64,000 nt of DNA from assembly GCF_023333585.1 (NCBI RefSeq), contig NZ_JAIQZN010000019.1:23609-87608 (forward strand). Reading direction: 5' to 3'. The stretch is from Argonema antarcticum A004/B2 (lineage in GTDB: Bacteria; Cyanobacteriota; Cyanobacteriia; Cyanobacteriales; Aerosakkonemataceae). The position numbers and the translations under genes were made by a program. The notes beneath the pieces are model-generated. The model ran no database searches and was not told the DNA's origin. It saw nothing but the letters and a program-made list of their open reading frames with translations. This document shows, in pieces, positions 9,814 through 18,985 of the stretch (positions within the stretch are counted from its first letter, which is position 1; every line of letters starts with the position of its first letter).

Positions 9814-10938
9814 ATGGAAAACCTGAGCAAATTATTAGAAATAGATAATTCTGAGTTGGCCCGATCGGTCCGGTTTTATTTGCATGGTTTGCGTGGTGGG
9901 TTGGAGATGGCTTTAAGCGAATTACCCGCCGATCCGGGAGCAAAGTTCGGTGAGGAATTGCTGAAGGAATTAGAGGAAATTTTGCGATCGCCAACGGACA
10001 AACAGATCGAAAATGATTCTCCTTGGGAAGATGTGTTTGAACCAGTTATCGCAAATTCAAGTAAATTAATCCGTCTTAAGGATGTTTTTGAATCCGATAA
10101 CGAGTTGCGTTCTTCTCTGGGTGCATTCGATCTTAAAAGTACCGCCGATGCGGATTTGTGGAAGGAAATTCAACTAAAATTATTGCGAATTCCAGAAACT
10201 TTGGCCCAGTCTTGGCGCGATCGCACTTTATCCCTTGCAAAAGAAGCTGGCGCTGAAAGCTCAAAGCGATCGCAAATCAAACTCCCCTTCACCCGCGAAG
10301 AACTCCTCTACCCCGGTTTGAGCGGAACTATCCAAGCTTCCGGTTTGCAATTATCAGCTAAAACACCTTTAGATCCGCGAGTTGCAAGCGGAGATGGCGA
10401 TCTCAATTTCCTGGCTGGTGTGGGATCTACTTGGATAAAATTTATCGAAATAGATACTGATTTACACCATGCTTTGAAAAGCGTTTACCGCTTCGGTGTT
10501 AAGTCTTTGGAATCGAAAGACGAGCAGTCTAAGTACATTACAGCCTTAATAGATTGTTTCGATCGGGCCAAAGCAGCTGAGGAAAATACAGACCCAGCCG
10601 TTACCCTACGTGCCAGAATTGACCTAGACGAAGCCATCCACTCATTAGTATATCTGCCGCCATGCGATCGCGATTCTTGGTGGGGAAAACTACAGCAAGA
10701 ATCGCGGCGCACCCTTAACCAGGTCGCCGACAAAGCGCGTAAAGCCGGTCATACCGTCCAAATTCGCCCGTTATGGGGCCTATATGCCGATATTCGCCCT
10801 TGGTCAAAGGACGACCTGGAACTGGACAGTGGCAGTAAACCGGGGGAAGTATTAGCTTGTCTGCGGGTTTATGCCAAAATCAACGAAGAAGCATTGCCCG
10901 GTCGCGTACTTTTTCGCTCTTTCAATCAGCCTGCTTAA
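9814..10938 (+). CDS. Unrecognised third protein of the dynamin/Hsp70 cassette
   Basis: I do not recognise this 374-residue protein. It is acidic and predicted soluble, with no signal peptide or membrane helix. An N-terminal helical region of about 160 residues (Leu- and Glu-rich) leads to a Trp-rich C-terminal half with SWWGKLQQESRR, RPLWGLYADIRPW and a beta-like end. I chose ATG 9814 because AGAGGA lies ten bases before it; a GTG at 9805 in frame is the alternative. It follows the Hsp70-like gene by 62 bases, so the three genes probably form one transcription unit. By position it could be the equivalent of SrfA in SrfABC operons, but I see no sequence motif that shows this. Its last 17 bases overlap the end of the opposing small gene. 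Confidence 0.7.
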   Translation: MENLSKLLEIDNSELARSVRFYLHGLRGGLEMALSELPADPGAKFGEELLKELEEILRSPTDKQIENDSPWEDVFEPVIANSSKLIRLKDVFESDNELRSSLGAFDLKSTADADLWKEIQLKLLRIPETLAQSWRDRTLSLAKEAGAESSKRSQIKLPFTREELLYPGLSGTIQASGLQLSAKTPLDPRVASGDGDLNFLAGVGSTWIKFIEIDTDLHHALKSVYRFGVKSLESKDEQSKYITALIDCFDRAKAAEENTDPAVTLRARIDLDEAIHSLVYLPPCDRDSWWGKLQQESRRTLNQVADKARKAGHTVQIRPLWGLYADIRPWSKDDLELDSGSKPGEVLACLRVYAKINEEALPGRVLFRSFNQPA

Positions 10939-11119
10939 TCAAATTGCGTAAAAAAGAGCGTGCTTTTGCTAAGGGAAAATGCTTCGGTTTGCCCTGGCAA
11001 ACAAGCTGGTACTCGTTACTATCCGCCCCATCGCCATAGCCAGAAATAAGTTTGCGGTGGAAAGCTTCTTCGGCCAGTTCTCGAACTCGATCTCTGAGGT
11101 CAGCTTTGGTAATAGTCAT
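10922..11119 (-). CDS. Small conserved-looking protein, 65 residues
   Basis: This small basic protein starts MTITKADLRDRVRELAEEAF and has a central GYGDGADSNEYQLVCQGKP segment. A strong GAGGAGAG ribosome-binding site lies 10-17 bases before the ATG, which is the main reason to accept it as real. It has no membrane segment and no recognised domain. The N-terminal helix and short length would suit a small regulatory or nucleic-acid-binding protein, but that is a guess. Its 3' end overlaps the end of the convergent cassette gene by 17 bases, so the two transcripts are antisense there. Confidence 0.6.
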   Translation of the reverse strand: MTITKADLRDRVRELAEEAFHRKLISGYGDGADSNEYQLVCQGKPKHFPLAKARSFLRNLIKQAD

Positions 11120-11407
11120 CTGCTGCGCTCTCTCCTCAATGCTTTCTTAAATTTTCAAATAGTTTGGGTCTTTGCTGTACCTGTCGAAAGTTATATCTTA
11201 TAAATAAAAAATCTGTCTTTATAGTTAATTTAGCAGATGAACACAAAGCTTTCAGAAAGAGGGAAGGAGAAGCGCGATCGCCTGGAAAAGGTATACAGAA
11301 TTTTTGCCATCAAATAAATTAAAAACGCCCTTCGATAGATGAAAAATCCGTTGAATAAAGTTAGTTTAACAAAGTTACAAGGGTGTTTAGCCAAGTGGAG
11401 ATAATCA

Positions 11408-13318
11408 ATGGTTCAACAACAACTCATCGATACAGTGCGCGTTAATGCCAGAAAAACCGACGCCTTCGACATTTTCAACCTCAAGCATTACATTGGCCCA
11501 AACCCATATTTGGAAACGGGGGCGCTAGTATTTGATTTTGCCCTGACTGGGCATTTACCGCCTCGGCCCATTGAGGAATATGTCTCCATTATTAGCGATC
11601 GCTATCCGCACCTGCGCGATGAAACATCCGAATCCTATGCCCATCTATTCGCCCGAACAGTATCGGAAGTGGGAAAACTCGACATGGGTTTGCACTTCAA
11701 CCGTTTGAATTTGAAACAACATCCCGATTATTTCACAATAGCCGCTCAATCAGTTCATTTCCGTACCAGCCGAGCCGTAGTTTATTGCGTTTGGGACTGG
11801 TTTGAAGCTATTACTCAAGACGAAGATTTCAAGTTAGACGATCGCATCAGCAGGCTTCAAGACACATTCCGATACAGCGTTTATGGTGGCCCGACAGTCT
11901 ACACCCTATTACGCACAGCCCAAGAGAAAAAAATTCCCGCCTTTTATTTGTGGGACGAAGGGCTAATGCAGTACGGATATGGGAAAAAACTAATTCGCGG
12001 CGTAGCAACAACATTTGATTGCGATAGCCATCTAGATTCCGATTTTACCACCCGCAAAGATGACTGCAAAGCTTTTTTGAACACGCTGGGCTTCCCTGTA
12101 CCAAAAGGTAATGTTGTTGTCTCCCTTGGCGAAGCCAAAGCCGTAGCAGAAAGAATTGGCTACCCGGTGGCAGTTAAACCTGTAGCGGGTCACAAAGGCA
12201 TTGGCGTGACAGCTGATGTACAAAACCCCCAAGAATTAGAATTTGCCTTTAGTAGGGCACTCAAAGCGATTCCAGAAGAACAAGCGATCGCAATAATTGT
12301 TGAGAAAAGCATCAAGGGCGCAGATTTCCGCCTGCTATGCGTCAACGGCAGATTTGTTGCCGCTACCGAACGGCGTCCCGCATCAGTTACTGGTGACGGT
12401 TATTCAACCATTGCTGAATTAATCAAGCGCGAAAATCGCAAACCCGCACGTTTGGACACACCAACCTCTGCCATGAGTAAGATTCAGTCCGACGACGCAA
12501 TGGAAATGTTCTTATCCGAACAAGACTTGTCATTGGACAGCGTAATTCAGACAGGACGCATCGTTTATCTTCGCAAAGTTGCCAATCTCTCAGCGGGAGG
12601 TTTGAGCATAGATGCAACGCCCACTGTTCACCCAGATAATATCATTTTGGCGCAGGACATTGCACAGCATTTTCGACTCACTTGTCTGGGTATCGACGCA
12701 ATTTCCCCAACTCTGTCTCAATCTTGGAAGTCTGGCAACTTTGGCATTCTCGAAATAAATGCAGCACCGGGCATTTTTATGCACCTTAACCCCGCTGTTG
12801 GCGAAAGCGTCGATGTGCCGTCGCATATTCTGGAAACCTTCTTTAAGTCTGGGGCAGATGCGAGAATACCAACGATCGCTTTCAACCGAATTTCAGTTGA
12901 GGAACTTCAAGAAACTATTGACCATATTCTTCTACAACACCCCGATTGGACTATAGGTGCTGTTTGTCGCGAAGCAGTTTTCGTCAACCGTTCGGAAAAG
13001 ATTTTGAATAAGGATTACAACACCAATGTCAAAAATCTATTGCGTAATCCCAGGCTCGATCTGCTGATTGCCGAGTACCCAGAAGATGTGCTGGAAAGGG
13101 ATGGAATGTTTTATCAAGGCAACAACATTGTAGTCCTGGATAATCCTACGCAAGCTGAAATGATGCTGACGCGGGATCTCCTCGAAGATTCTACCGTGGT
13201 TGTTAAGGAAGGAAACAATGTCTCAATCCGACATAAAGGTTTGATAGAACAGTATAGCCTTGGAGAAAGCGAACCATTTACGCGGGTTTATCTGAAAGAA
13301 ATCGGAACGATACTGTAA
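11408..13318 (+). CDS. cphA2: Cyanophycin synthetase 2 (CphA2 type)
   Basis: This is a 636-residue ligase of the CphA2 type, which polymerises beta-aspartyl-arginine dipeptides into cyanophycin using ATP. An N-terminal domain (about residues 1-210) is followed by an ATP-grasp domain with DDCKAFLNTLGFPVPKG near 217, YPVAVKPVAGHKGIGV near 255 and the metal-binding LEINAAPG near 447. The C-terminal part is related to the Mur-ligase domain of CphA1, but it is much shorter and lacks the GTNGKTT-type P-loop. This loss is the known mark of CphA2 against the roughly 870-residue CphA1. A GGAG motif precedes the ATG by ten bases. With cphB in the same window, it would let dipeptides be recycled into polymer. 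No CphA1 is seen here. Confidence 0.85.
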   Translation: MVQQQLIDTVRVNARKTDAFDIFNLKHYIGPNPYLETGALVFDFALTGHLPPRPIEEYVSIISDRYPHLRDETSESYAHLFARTVSEVGKLDMGLHFNRLNLKQHPDYFTIAAQSVHFRTSRAVVYCVWDWFEAITQDEDFKLDDRISRLQDTFRYSVYGGPTVYTLLRTAQEKKIPAFYLWDEGLMQYGYGKKLIRGVATTFDCDSHLDSDFTTRKDDCKAFLNTLGFPVPKGNVVVSLGEAKAVAERIGYPVAVKPVAGHKGIGVTADVQNPQELEFAFSRALKAIPEEQAIAIIVEKSIKGADFRLLCVNGRFVAATERRPASVTGDGYSTIAELIKRENRKPARLDTPTSAMSKIQSDDAMEMFLSEQDLSLDSVIQTGRIVYLRKVANLSAGGLSIDATPTVHPDNIILAQDIAQHFRLTCLGIDAISPTLSQSWKSGNFGILEINAAPGIFMHLNPAVGESVDVPSHILETFFKSGADARIPTIAFNRISVEELQETIDHILLQHPDWTIGAVCREAVFVNRSEKILNKDYNTNVKNLLRNPRLDLLIAEYPEDVLERDGMFYQGNNIVVLDNPTQAEMMLTRDLLEDSTVVVKEGNNVSIRHKGLIEQYSLGESEPFTRVYLKEIGTIL

Positions 13319-13432
13319 TACCAAATTCGTGTTTCTTACCCGTTTAATTTTTGGCATAAACATTGTAAAGACGTTTCATCAAACGTCTCTATAGCCGCTC
13401 GACATAAAGGGGTAATCGTTGCGGATTTGGTA
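13319..13432. repeat. 114-bp fold-back (MITE-like) repeat after cphA2
   Basis: The element begins with TACCAAAT immediately after the cphA2 stop codon and ends with ATTTGGTA. Nested TTACCC/GGGTAA arms lie inside, and the centre is an AGACGTTT-CATC-AAACGTCT hairpin at 13369-13388. It has no coding capacity. It looks like a short non-autonomous repeat. Confidence 0.65.
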
Positions 13433-13476
13433 TAAGCCTGTCTATATGAAGGTGATTGCGAAAATTCTGTAATGCC

Positions 13477-13509
13477 AAAAACCCGGTTTCTTAAACAAAC
13501 CGGGTTTTT
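13477..13509. terminator. Bidirectional hairpin of the AAACCCGGTTT family
   Basis: Perfect 13-base arms AAAAACCCGGTTT / AAACCGGGTTTTT surround a 7-base loop and end in runs of A and T. It lies between the convergent cphA2 and GH13 genes, so it can terminate both. It belongs to the same repeat family as 9757-9789. Confidence 0.7.
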
Positions 13510-13514
13510 CCGAA

Positions 13515-15188
13515 TTATTGCCAGACAAATACCTTTGCTTCGTACTCCGCCAGGTCAATCACTATTTGACCGCTGCCAGCTTCCACATCGTGGTCGTAAG
13601 TCCATTCGTGCCATGTGCCATCCGAAGGGAAGTTTGGAACGGTGTAACCAGCTAAATAGTTGTCTGAAAAATTAGCGACGACGACAACGCGAGAACCTTC
13701 ATCATTCCAGCGGGTGTATGCTAATACCTTGGCCTCTTCATTCTCATGGAAAAAGTCAATGTTTTCAGTGTAAAGAGCTTGATTGTTTTTACGCAGATTA
13801 ATCAAGCCTTTGTAGTATTCAAATAAGCCGCGATTTAAGTCATTGCTTAGCAGCGCCCACTCAATTTTTGTTGGCTCGATTGTTTTAGGTTTGTATTCGC
13901 CAAACTCTTGTCCCATCCAAAGCATTGGCACACCGACAGATGTCATCAATAGGGCTGCTCCCAACTTGGCACGTTTAAAAGCTTCGCCATCAAAAATGGT
14001 GCGATTTGCCAATTCTACCATGACGCGATTTTGGTCGTGGTTGGTCAGGTAATTAACTACATTGGTGGCACCCATAAAGCCTTGCCGCTTGCAGTCGATC
14101 GCATCTTTGAGCCGCTCTAAATCAAAAGTATCCCCGCAAATGTGTTCGATCATACAGAAACGGTAACTGTCGTGCCAGCAACCATCCATCGGCCCATCAA
14201 AATTCGTGATGCTGGTAGTTTCGGGGATGTGTTCGGCAATGCTATAAAAAGGCTTCTGCCCTGCCGTTTTTTTGGCTTCTTCCACAATCCAGTACATGAA
14301 GTCGTAGTTGGCCATTTGCCGCGCGGCGTCGAAGCGAATGCCATCAATGTGATATTCCTGAACCCAGAAACGCACGGTTTCGCCGATAAATTTCCACGCA
14401 GGTTTTACTTCTAGCTTTTCGTCGTAATGTTCGTAATTAAACTCTGGCCCCCAGTTATTATCAGGGTCGCGGGGAGAGTGGTGATACCAATAATCGTGGT
14501 CAATTTGGGTGAGAGGACAAGATGCTTCTGAGTGATTAAAAATCCCGTCCATAATGATGCGAATTCCACGAGCGTGGCACTCGTCAATTAGGTGCTTTAA
14601 TTCTTCCGTTGTGCCATAACTTGTTTCGGTGGCAAAGAAATAACGCGGGTTATAGCCCCAGCTATAATCGCCCGGATATTCTTTCACTGGCATCAATTCA
14701 ATTGCGTTGATGCCGAGTTCGCAGAGATAATCTAACTTTTCAATAACGTGCTTGTATTGACCGCGAACGTACCGATCGGGTTCGCCGCCGGAGAAGTCGG
14801 CAACATGAAGTTCGTAGATAACTAATTCGCGATCGGCTGGTAGCGGCTTGTCGTCATGCTGCCAAACATAAGTATCGACAATTCTTTCGCTGTCTTTGAT
14901 TGTTACGATGCCGACTCCTTTGCTCTCATCAACATTTGTTACATAAGGATCGATGATGTCTACCCATTCATCTGGTTCTTTAAACCAACTTTTAGATTGA
15001 ACCCGGAGTTTATATTCATAAATTCCATCTTCCAGTTCAACTTTGGTACGGAAATAACCATCCTTACCTTTTTCCATTGGGATTTCTTTCCAATCGGAAA
15101 AAGAGCCGATTAAAGCTGCTCCTTTGTTATAGGGTGCAAATAAAGTAAATTCAATGGAACTTGTTTTATGAGGTTTCTTGCTTGCCAT
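13515..15188 (-). CDS. Alpha-amylase family glycosidase (GH13) with N-terminal E-set/CBM48-like domain
   Basis: This 557-residue cytoplasmic enzyme acts on alpha-glucans such as glycogen. An N-terminal immunoglobulin-like module (about residues 8-100, with ALIGSFSDWKEIP) resembles those of branching and debranching enzymes. It is followed by a GH13 TIM barrel. Catalytic motifs are visible: GIRFDAARQM (nucleophile Asp), SIAEHIPE (acid/base Glu) and LTNHDQNR (third carboxylate). A C-terminal beta domain ends the protein. I chose the internal ATG at 15188 because the 33 residues upstream look unlike the family. Hydrolase against transglycosylase cannot be decided by eye. No signal peptide is seen. 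Confidence 0.87.
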   Translation of the reverse strand: MASKKPHKTSSIEFTLFAPYNKGAALIGSFSDWKEIPMEKGKDGYFRTKVELEDGIYEYKLRVQSKSWFKEPDEWVDIIDPYVTNVDESKGVGIVTIKDSERIVDTYVWQHDDKPLPADRELVIYELHVADFSGGEPDRYVRGQYKHVIEKLDYLCELGINAIELMPVKEYPGDYSWGYNPRYFFATETSYGTTEELKHLIDECHARGIRIIMDGIFNHSEASCPLTQIDHDYWYHHSPRDPDNNWGPEFNYEHYDEKLEVKPAWKFIGETVRFWVQEYHIDGIRFDAARQMANYDFMYWIVEEAKKTAGQKPFYSIAEHIPETTSITNFDGPMDGCWHDSYRFCMIEHICGDTFDLERLKDAIDCKRQGFMGATNVVNYLTNHDQNRVMVELANRTIFDGEAFKRAKLGAALLMTSVGVPMLWMGQEFGEYKPKTIEPTKIEWALLSNDLNRGLFEYYKGLINLRKNNQALYTENIDFFHENEEAKVLAYTRWNDEGSRVVVVANFSDNYLAGYTVPNFPSDGTWHEWTYDHDVEAGSGQIVIDLAEYEAKVFVWQ

Positions 15189-15382
15189 AGAATTTTTTGG
15201 GGTAATAAAACGCCGACAACCGTATTCTCCACTTCTTAGCTCAGCTATAGTATCGTTCGCTAGAAATAAAAAAGCTTGAGTAAACATCAGTCTTAAGGCA
15301 TATTTTCAAAATGTTAAGTTTGAGATTTGAGAGAACCCGTTTTAACCAAAGATACAAAGATTAAAACGAAAACCTCTTAAAA

Positions 15383-16009
15383 TCACCTGCTCAACCAAGC
15401 GATCGCAGCTCGAATCCAATCTTCTGCCTCTTTACTTTTAGCCACCAGTCCATCTTGACTGACTGCGTTGAGCGCCTGCACTACCTCGCTGCTGGTATAT
15501 CCCAAGGCTAGTAGCGTCATTTCTACATCTTCGATAATGGCAGGATTTGGGCCACTTGAGGTGGCAGTGGCTACGCCAGCTGAGAGTCGCCATTGTGCCA
15601 GCTTGGTTTTTAGTTCCAGCGCAATGCGTTCGGCTGTTTTGTTACCGACACCGCGAGTTTTGGCTAAGGCGCGGATATTGCCAGTAACGATCGCCTGCAC
15701 CAAGTCTTGCAATCCCAGGGTATCTAAAAGTGCGATCGCCAAAGCCGCACCAATTCCACTCACACTTACCAGCTGGCGAAACAAATCTCGCTCGGCGGCT
15801 GAGGCAAAACCATACAAACTTATCTGATCTTCCCGCACTTGCAAGTGAGTGAAAACTTGGGCGGTTTCTCCCACAGGGGACAAATCCTGGGCCAAACGCG
15901 GCGGGATTTGCAGTTCGTAGCCAATCTGGTTAACTTCCAGAATGAGAGTGACGCGATCGCTACTACTTTTCTGAAAACCTACTACCGTTCCTTTGAGATA
16001 ACTAATCAT
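15383..16009 (-). CDS. ruvA: Holliday junction helicase subunit RuvA
   Basis: RuvA binds four-way DNA junctions as a tetramer and loads the RuvB motor during recombination repair. The 208-residue product has the usual length. It opens with an OB-fold domain ([12 protein letters not shown]), then two helix-hairpin-helix motifs ([14 protein letters not shown] and [12 protein letters not shown]), and a C-terminal RuvB-binding three-helix domain. ATG 16009 overlaps the stop of the preceding phosphatase gene by four bases, which indicates translational coupling. An in-frame start at 16057 would extend 48 bases into that gene and looks unlike RuvA. Confidence 0.96.
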   Translation of the reverse strand: MISYLKGTVVGFQKSSSDRVTLILEVNQIGYELQIPPRLAQDLSPVGETAQVFTHLQVREDQISLYGFASAAERDLFRQLVSVSGIGAALAIALLDTLGLQDLVQAIVTGNIRALAKTRGVGNKTAERIALELKTKLAQWRLSAGVATATSSGPNPAIIEDVEMTLLALGYTSSEVVQALNAVSQDGLVAKSKEAEDWIRAAIAWLSR

Positions 16010-16758
16010 GACAAAAAGCCGAAATGGTACAAACCTTCCAAAATCCCACCAGCACAAGCAGCCTTTGCCAAATACCGATAATCGGCCCGATTGGCTTCAA
16101 GCCACTGGAGGAGTTCAGGCTGAGCATTTCCTACAATAATCCCTCTTGGTTCCCCCACACTAAATAAAGCAATATCGTTTCCAGAATCACCGCAAACAAC
16201 TGTCTGCGTTGCATCTATTTCCCAGTGCTGGCGCAGAAACTCTACCGCCAAACCTTTATTGCTTTTGCTGGGCAAAATATCTAAATCTTTGCCTCCACTG
16301 TAGATTAACTGAGCGTATATACCCTGTTCTTTAAGCAGAGATTCTAAGTGCGGGATAACTTCTTTGGCTGCTTGTTCTGTCAAAAAATAACTAACTTTGA
16401 AAGGTCGCTGTTCGGATGCTGGTTGAGGTAAAAGATCCACAAACTTAGTACCTGTAGCTACTACCAAGTCACGGTTCCACCCTGAAGAAAGTTGTTTTTC
16501 CCAAACTGGATCTGGGTTGCTGTCACTGTCGTTGTCATAAATTTCAGTTCCCACCGCCGCAATCAGAGCATCTGGCACCAACAATTCCTTTTCGGTTAAA
16601 AGTTCCCGATAGAGAATGAGAGAACGACCTGTGGCGTAAACGATTTTTGTTCCATGTTCTTGGCGATGCTGGCTCAACTGCTGGTTGAGTTCTGCCAGAG
16701 ATCGATCGTCGCCCACAAGGGTATTATCTAAATCTGTCACAAACAAAAATTTTGTCAT
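16006..16758 (-). CDS. spp: Sucrose-6-phosphate phosphatase (HAD superfamily)
   Basis: This enzyme removes phosphate from sucrose 6-phosphate, the last step of sucrose synthesis, used by cyanobacteria for osmotic balance. The 250-residue protein shows the HAD motifs: [10 protein letters not shown] at residue 9, YATGRS near 43, a Lys within SKSNKGLAV near 187 and GDSGND near 210. Length fits the stand-alone phosphatase type. No sucrose-phosphate synthase gene is adjacent. Its end overlaps the ruvA start by four bases (ATGA), an unusual functional pairing that I cannot explain. Confidence 0.9.
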   Translation of the reverse strand: MTKFLFVTDLDNTLVGDDRSLAELNQQLSQHRQEHGTKIVYATGRSLILYRELLTEKELLVPDALIAAVGTEIYDNDSDSNPDPVWEKQLSSGWNRDLVVATGTKFVDLLPQPASEQRPFKVSYFLTEQAAKEVIPHLESLLKEQGIYAQLIYSGGKDLDILPSKSNKGLAVEFLRQHWEIDATQTVVCGDSGNDIALFSVGEPRGIIVGNAQPELLQWLEANRADYRYLAKAACAGGILEGLYHFGFLS

Positions 16759-16800
16759 AGCAATATTATACTGAAATGCTTTTAGGACTTACGCAACTGG

Positions 16801-16852
16801 CACATTATGGTAGGTTGGGTTTTGTTAATAAAACCCAACCTACCATAATGTG
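16801..16852. repeat. 23-bp perfect inverted repeat
   Basis: CACATTATGGTAGGTTGGG with TTTT and its exact complement form 23-base arms around a GTTAAT loop. A TTAGGACTTACGCA piece, a frequent repeat motif here, lies just outside. It sits 5' of the phosphatase gene and 3' of the nuclease-fold gene, both minus strand. It could end transcription of the latter or be a non-autonomous element. Confidence 0.8.
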
Positions 16853-16887
16853 CTACCAGTTTAAAGAAAAACTGTAGAATCCCTTAG

Positions 16888-17511
16888 TTATTCGCCAAGC
16901 AATTGAGCGAGGCGTTTTAACACGCTTACAACAGTATACAAATCATTTCCCCGCTGAAGTGCAAACGGATAGGACTCAGCATATTTTGGCTTACCTTGTT
17001 TCGTAAGTTTTAGAAATTTAAACTCCGGGCCATTGCTCACAAAACCAAAGGCAGGTTTTTCAGAATTGGGATTACCCAACATATAAGCCAATGCTTGCGG
17101 TATCCCCGCTTCCACCGAATATTTTACGCTTTTGGCTTCAATGGCGAGTACCCAAAAAGAAGGCTTAAAAACTAAGAGGTCAAGGCGTCCGTTTACAATA
17201 ATACCATCATCCTCCGATGAAATTTTCACCGACTTTTCAGCCGTAATATAAAATGGCGGACGATAAAAACCCGCCAATCTCAACAATGGCCCTAAGACTA
17301 CCATTTTGACGATCGGTTCCAGGATGGTATAACGAGACAAATGGAGATAGTCTGCCTTTACTTCATCTAGTGTTTGCTTTTCCAAATCCGTCAGTTCCGG
17401 TAAATCATCTTGCCATTCTCGAAAAAATCGATCGTCGTTAGTGCGTTCTAGACCGAAGTTTTCAATTAACTGGTCAAGAGTGATATCTTGAGATTGGATT
17501 GTTTCAACCAT
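16888..17511 (-). CDS. PD-(D/E)xK nuclease-fold protein
   Basis: This 207-residue protein carries a likely restriction-endonuclease-like core. Asp111 in NGRLDLLV is followed by Glu125 and Lys127 in AIEAKS, matching the D...(D/E)xK catalytic pattern. A helical N-terminal region of about 80 residues precedes it. Many cyanobacteria have relatives annotated as type I restriction subunit R-like, but there is no helicase, methylase or specificity gene here. The next gene upstream on the same strand is the NB-ARC ATPase, 121 bases away, so the two may be cotranscribed. A nuclease effector for that switch protein is a reasonable inference. DNA or RNA as substrate is unknown. Confidence 0.7.
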   Translation of the reverse strand: MVETIQSQDITLDQLIENFGLERTNDDRFFREWQDDLPELTDLEKQTLDEVKADYLHLSRYTILEPIVKMVVLGPLLRLAGFYRPPFYITAEKSVKISSEDDGIIVNGRLDLLVFKPSFWVLAIEAKSVKYSVEAGIPQALAYMLGNPNSEKPAFGFVSNGPEFKFLKLTKQGKPKYAESYPFALQRGNDLYTVVSVLKRLAQLLGE

Positions 17512-17632
17512 GATTTATCTCTCTTTTCAATTTTGGATTAGATATCTTGCAAAAATCCACTACTTGAGTAACTACCTCTCAGACATTAATTGCGGTGCTT
17601 TATCTCCGCAAGGGGGCGCTTTTTGTTTTGGC

Positions 17633-18985
17633 TTATAAATCTTGACAACAAGTTCTAACATATACTTGAACAACAACAGATAAATCAAACAATACTTTCT
17701 CTCCTTCTATTCTTTTGAGTAAATAACGTTGACTCAAAGATTGTAACCCATTCATAAAGTCCATTGATGATAGAGATAAACTTTGTCTTAAATCTTCTCT
17801 TAACACAGGTCGATCGAATTTACTTAATTGTAAAATAATCACTCGTTCTATAGGTGATATTCGGTTGAATAATTCAGTGAAGCGAGATTTCATATCTTTA
17901 GTGATAATTAAACTATCTTCTCTTAAAAATTCAGCGACTTTACCACCAAAAACATTTTTAATTAAACTGGCGATATCTTTTAAATAAACCGGATTGCCTT
18001 CATATAAATCAATCAGTCTTTGCCAGCTTTCCTTATCCTTTAACCCATAATCTTTTACGATATCGATATGATCTAACCTTCCTAATTCTAAACAATTAAT
18101 CGGATATAACTCCGCATCTAAGCAAATCATTTCTTGACATTGTTCCTGGGTGATTAATATTAAAGTACTTTGATGTTCTATATCTCTCACCATTGCCAAT
18201 AAGTTTTGATAATTTTTGTGTTCCGGTTTGAATTGTCCTGCAAATTCTCCAGTGATAAATAACTCTTGTACGTCATCAAGGATAATTAAACATCTTTGCT
18301 GGCGTAAAAGGTTAAAAAATTGAGTTAATTTATTGTCAGATTGAATAAGCTCGGTATTGATACCTGTTAAAATTTCAGTAAGAATACCATCTAAAGACTG
18401 GGATAGTTTGAGACTTTTCCAGACAACTACATCAAATTGTTGTATATTTAGGTCAACAAACTGTTTAACTAGGGTAGTTTTACCAATTCCACTTAATCCT
18501 AAAACTGAGATGAGACGGGGGTTTTGAGTGGTTAACCAGTGGGATAGGGTTTGGAGTTCGAGAGTGCGATCGTAGAAATGAGTTATTTTAGGGGCTAGGG
18601 TTAGATCGTGATACCCCGTGTTTTTGGTTGTTTTCTCTTCATCAGTGATAGATTGATTTGTATCTGCTTGAGGATGAGAATTACACCAGGTAACATTACT
18701 GTTGAATAAACCAACAAACTGAGAATTAATAACCCTTTCAATTGTCCAACAAAAATTAGATTTATTAATATCTTCATTTAGCTGTTCGGATAAAATTTTA
18801 AATAACGTTCGGCTAACATCTCCAATATAGTTTTTACTATCATATCCACATTCATCTGCGATTTCACTGTAAGTTTTACCTTGCCAAAGTCCTTTAATGA
18901 CAGCTTTTTGTAGATCGTCTAGGTGTTTTCCTGTTTGCTTCTGCACTAACTTATCCACCAACTGTAACACTTCTGTAATAACCAT
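17633..18985 (-). CDS. NB-ARC (STAND) ATPase with N-terminal vMAP-type HTH domain
   Basis: This is a 450-residue signalling ATPase. Residues 1-90 form the helix-turn-helix domain common in front of cyanobacterial NB-ARC proteins (TGKHLDDLQKAVIKGLWQGK, then YSEIADECGYD). The NB-ARC core has the P-loop GLSGIGKT at 163-170, Walker B CLIILDDV near 232-239, and the GLPL-like EGNPVYL. A winged-helix region with NRISPIERVIILQLSKFDRP follows. The WD40 or TPR sensor region usual in larger relatives is missing, so the protein ends right after the winged helix. It is divergent from the vWA gene, with about 200 bases between them. STAND proteins act as ligand-triggered switches; the ligand is unknown. 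Confidence 0.8.
   Translation of the reverse strand: MVITEVLQLVDKLVQKQTGKHLDDLQKAVIKGLWQGKTYSEIADECGYDSKNYIGDVSRTLFKILSEQLNEDINKSNFCWTIERVINSQFVGLFNSNVTWCNSHPQADTNQSITDEEKTTKNTGYHDLTLAPKITHFYDRTLELQTLSHWLTTQNPRLISVLGLSGIGKTTLVKQFVDLNIQQFDVVVWKSLKLSQSLDGILTEILTGINTELIQSDNKLTQFFNLLRQQRCLIILDDVQELFITGEFAGQFKPEHKNYQNLLAMVRDIEHQSTLILITQEQCQEMICLDAELYPINCLELGRLDHIDIVKDYGLKDKESWQRLIDLYEGNPVYLKDIASLIKNVFGGKVAEFLREDSLIITKDMKSRFTELFNRISPIERVIILQLSKFDRPVLREDLRQSLSLSSMDFMNGLQSLSQRYLLKRIEGEKVLFDLSVVVQVYVRTCCQDL

Noticed and set aside
16888..17511. Type I restriction-modification subunit
   Set aside because: The protein is a short nuclease-fold protein without helicase motifs, and no methylase or specificity gene is nearby.
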